A DNA stretch of 64,000 nt from Pedobacter psychrodurus. Lineage in GTDB: Bacteria > Bacteroidota > Bacteroidia > Sphingobacteriales > Sphingobacteriaceae. Each line of letters begins with the position of its first letter. Position 1 is the first letter of the stretch. The stretch covers positions 327,650-391,649 of the forward strand of contig NZ_SJSO01000005.1 of NCBI RefSeq assembly GCF_004331735.1, in the 5' to 3' direction. A model generated the notes under the pieces. That model saw nothing but the letters and a program-made list of their open reading frames with translations. It was not told where the DNA came from and ran no database searches. Shown here piece by piece: positions 63,272 through 64,000 of the stretch. Both the position numbers and the translations under genes were made by a program.

Positions 63272-64000
63272 GGGGCTGACTAAAAAGGTATATTGCTAAT
63301 TTGGTCAGCCTTCCTTTTTCTATAGCTATAGAAGCTATAGAATATCTTGCCGAACTTATTTTGTTGAATACCTTTTGATTGACTACACAAGAAATAGGGT
63401 TTAAAAAGGCTTACACAGCCGTTTTCTCTTGTTTGATCCGAAGTTTTCTAAGGTTATGCGCCATCGCAACCAGACTAAACTCTGTTTCCACTTTTTTTAA
63501 TCCACGAAGATGGAATCTTCTAAACCCCATGTTATGTTTGATGTCGCCAAAGCAGCTTTCTATTTCAATGCTGCGCTGCTCGGTTAAGACATTTCCCATT
63601 TCGCTATTCAGATTTCCTCTGGCCTGATGTTTATAAGTATCCAGCTTCTCATTTACCTTGATCATCCTGTTCTCGCCTGTAGTAGATTTGCAGCATTGCT
63701 TATAAAAAGGACATTTCTTGCAGTCTTTACATTGGTACTCTTTAATTGCAGACTGGTAGCCGGTTCGTTTATGGGTTTGAAAATAGCTGGACTGTAAGGT
63801 AAGTTGTTTTTCATTCGGACAGGTATAACTGTCAGTACTTGCATCATAGCCGAAGTTATCTTTCAAAAAAGGATTCTGACGGTAGCTTTGCTTTTGTTCG
63901 GCCTGATAAGAGGGAAACTTAAGGTAGTTGTTTATCTGTTTGCTCTCCAGAAGTTCATAGTTCTGCTCTGTACCAAAGATGCTATCTGCAATGATGGCCC
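63272..64000 (-). mobile_element. IS1182-type insertion sequence, one end (partial)
   Basis: Sequence from GGGGCTGACTAAAAAGG (63272) is foreign to the palindromic element it interrupts, so this is the probable end of the element. A 7-bp inverted repeat, GGCTGAC at 63274-63280 and GTCAGCC at 63304-63310, lies inside the end. The element encloses a transposase frame on the minus strand and leaves the window at the right edge. Confidence 0.8.
63411..64000 (-). CDS. IS1182-family DDE transposase, partial
   Basis: The frame runs from the stop at 63411 to the right edge without a stop, giving the C-terminal ~195 residues. The edge part reads IIADSIFGTEQNYELLESKQ, the DDE-type motif of this family (its D), followed by KFPSYQAEQKQS. 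Then come cysteine-rich stretches CPNEKQLTLQ and CKDCKKCPFYKQC (zinc-ribbon-like), and at the end RSIEIESCFGDIKHNMGFRR with the catalytic Glu and FHLRGLKKVETEFSLVAMAH, the hallmark of IS1182. Reading into the edge rules out a TTG start at 63866. Confidence 0.87.
   Translation of the reverse strand, partial: AIIADSIFGTEQNYELLESKQINNYLKFPSYQAEQKQSYRQNPFLKDNFGYDASTDSYTCPNEKQLTLQSSYFQTHKRTGYQSAIKEYQCKDCKKCPFYKQCCKSTTGENRMIKVNEKLDTYKHQARGNLNSEMGNVLTEQRSIEIESCFGDIKHNMGFRRFHLRGLKKVETEFSLVAMAHNLRKLRIKQEKTAV

Noticed and set aside
63411..63866. Short stand-alone gene beginning at TTG 63866
   Set aside because: The frame is open to the window edge and the upstream part shows transposase motifs, so it is the end of a larger transposase.

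Overview
The window looks like the chromosome of a low-GC Bacteroidota in the Sphingobacteriaceae, most like Pedobacter or a close relative. The evidence is a SusC/SusD pair, an Oar-like TonB-dependent receptor, a PorP/SprF protein beside a protein with a type IX secretion type-B C-terminal domain, a DUF1501/DUF1800 pair, promoters of the TTTG / TAnnTTTG class, and intergenic spaces full of short palindromic repeats. No rRNA, tRNA or CRISPR array was seen.

Layout. 1-10.4 kb is a surface-glycan region: an acyltransferase, three GT2-type proteins, a GT11 fucosyltransferase, a DUF5672 protein, two GT4 enzymes and an MsbA-like exporter, on mixed strands. 10.4-17.8 kb is mostly housekeeping: MeaB, aminopeptidase P, an abundant OmpA-type porin with a clear promoter and terminator, RidA, a RarD-like permease and RecG. 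18.3-25 kb is a SusC/SusD pair without enzymes or regulator, then an MFS exporter. 25.5-37.2 kb holds a PLDc_N membrane peptide, an ABC exporter, an Oar-like receptor, an unknown lipoprotein and two exported amidohydrolases, of which only one half-domain keeps metal ligands.

37.3-41 kb is the trp region. A leader peptide with three Trp codons, a candidate antiterminator and an intrinsic terminator precede trpE-trpG-trpC, which reads as a ribosome-mediated attenuator. hflX, rbfA, a TrhA/hemolysin III protein and an M23 peptidase follow. 44-55 kb carries two TonB_C-domain secreted proteins, a divergent lipid kinase / App1 phosphatase pair, YccF, the DUF1501/DUF1800 pair, Aat, a TMEM175-like channel, a DUF1080 protein and small membrane proteins. 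55-64 kb has an SNF2 helicase, PorP/SprF with a large type-B-sorted surface protein, and the end of an IS1182-type element that has inserted into a palindromic repeat.

The most interesting signals are the trp attenuator, whose promoter predicts an almost leaderless leader peptide; the palindromic repeats, some of which run into coding ends (trpG/trpC) or flank hflX; the repeat interrupted by the IS; and the amidohydrolase pair with two apparently dead domains. No clearly new multi-gene system was found.
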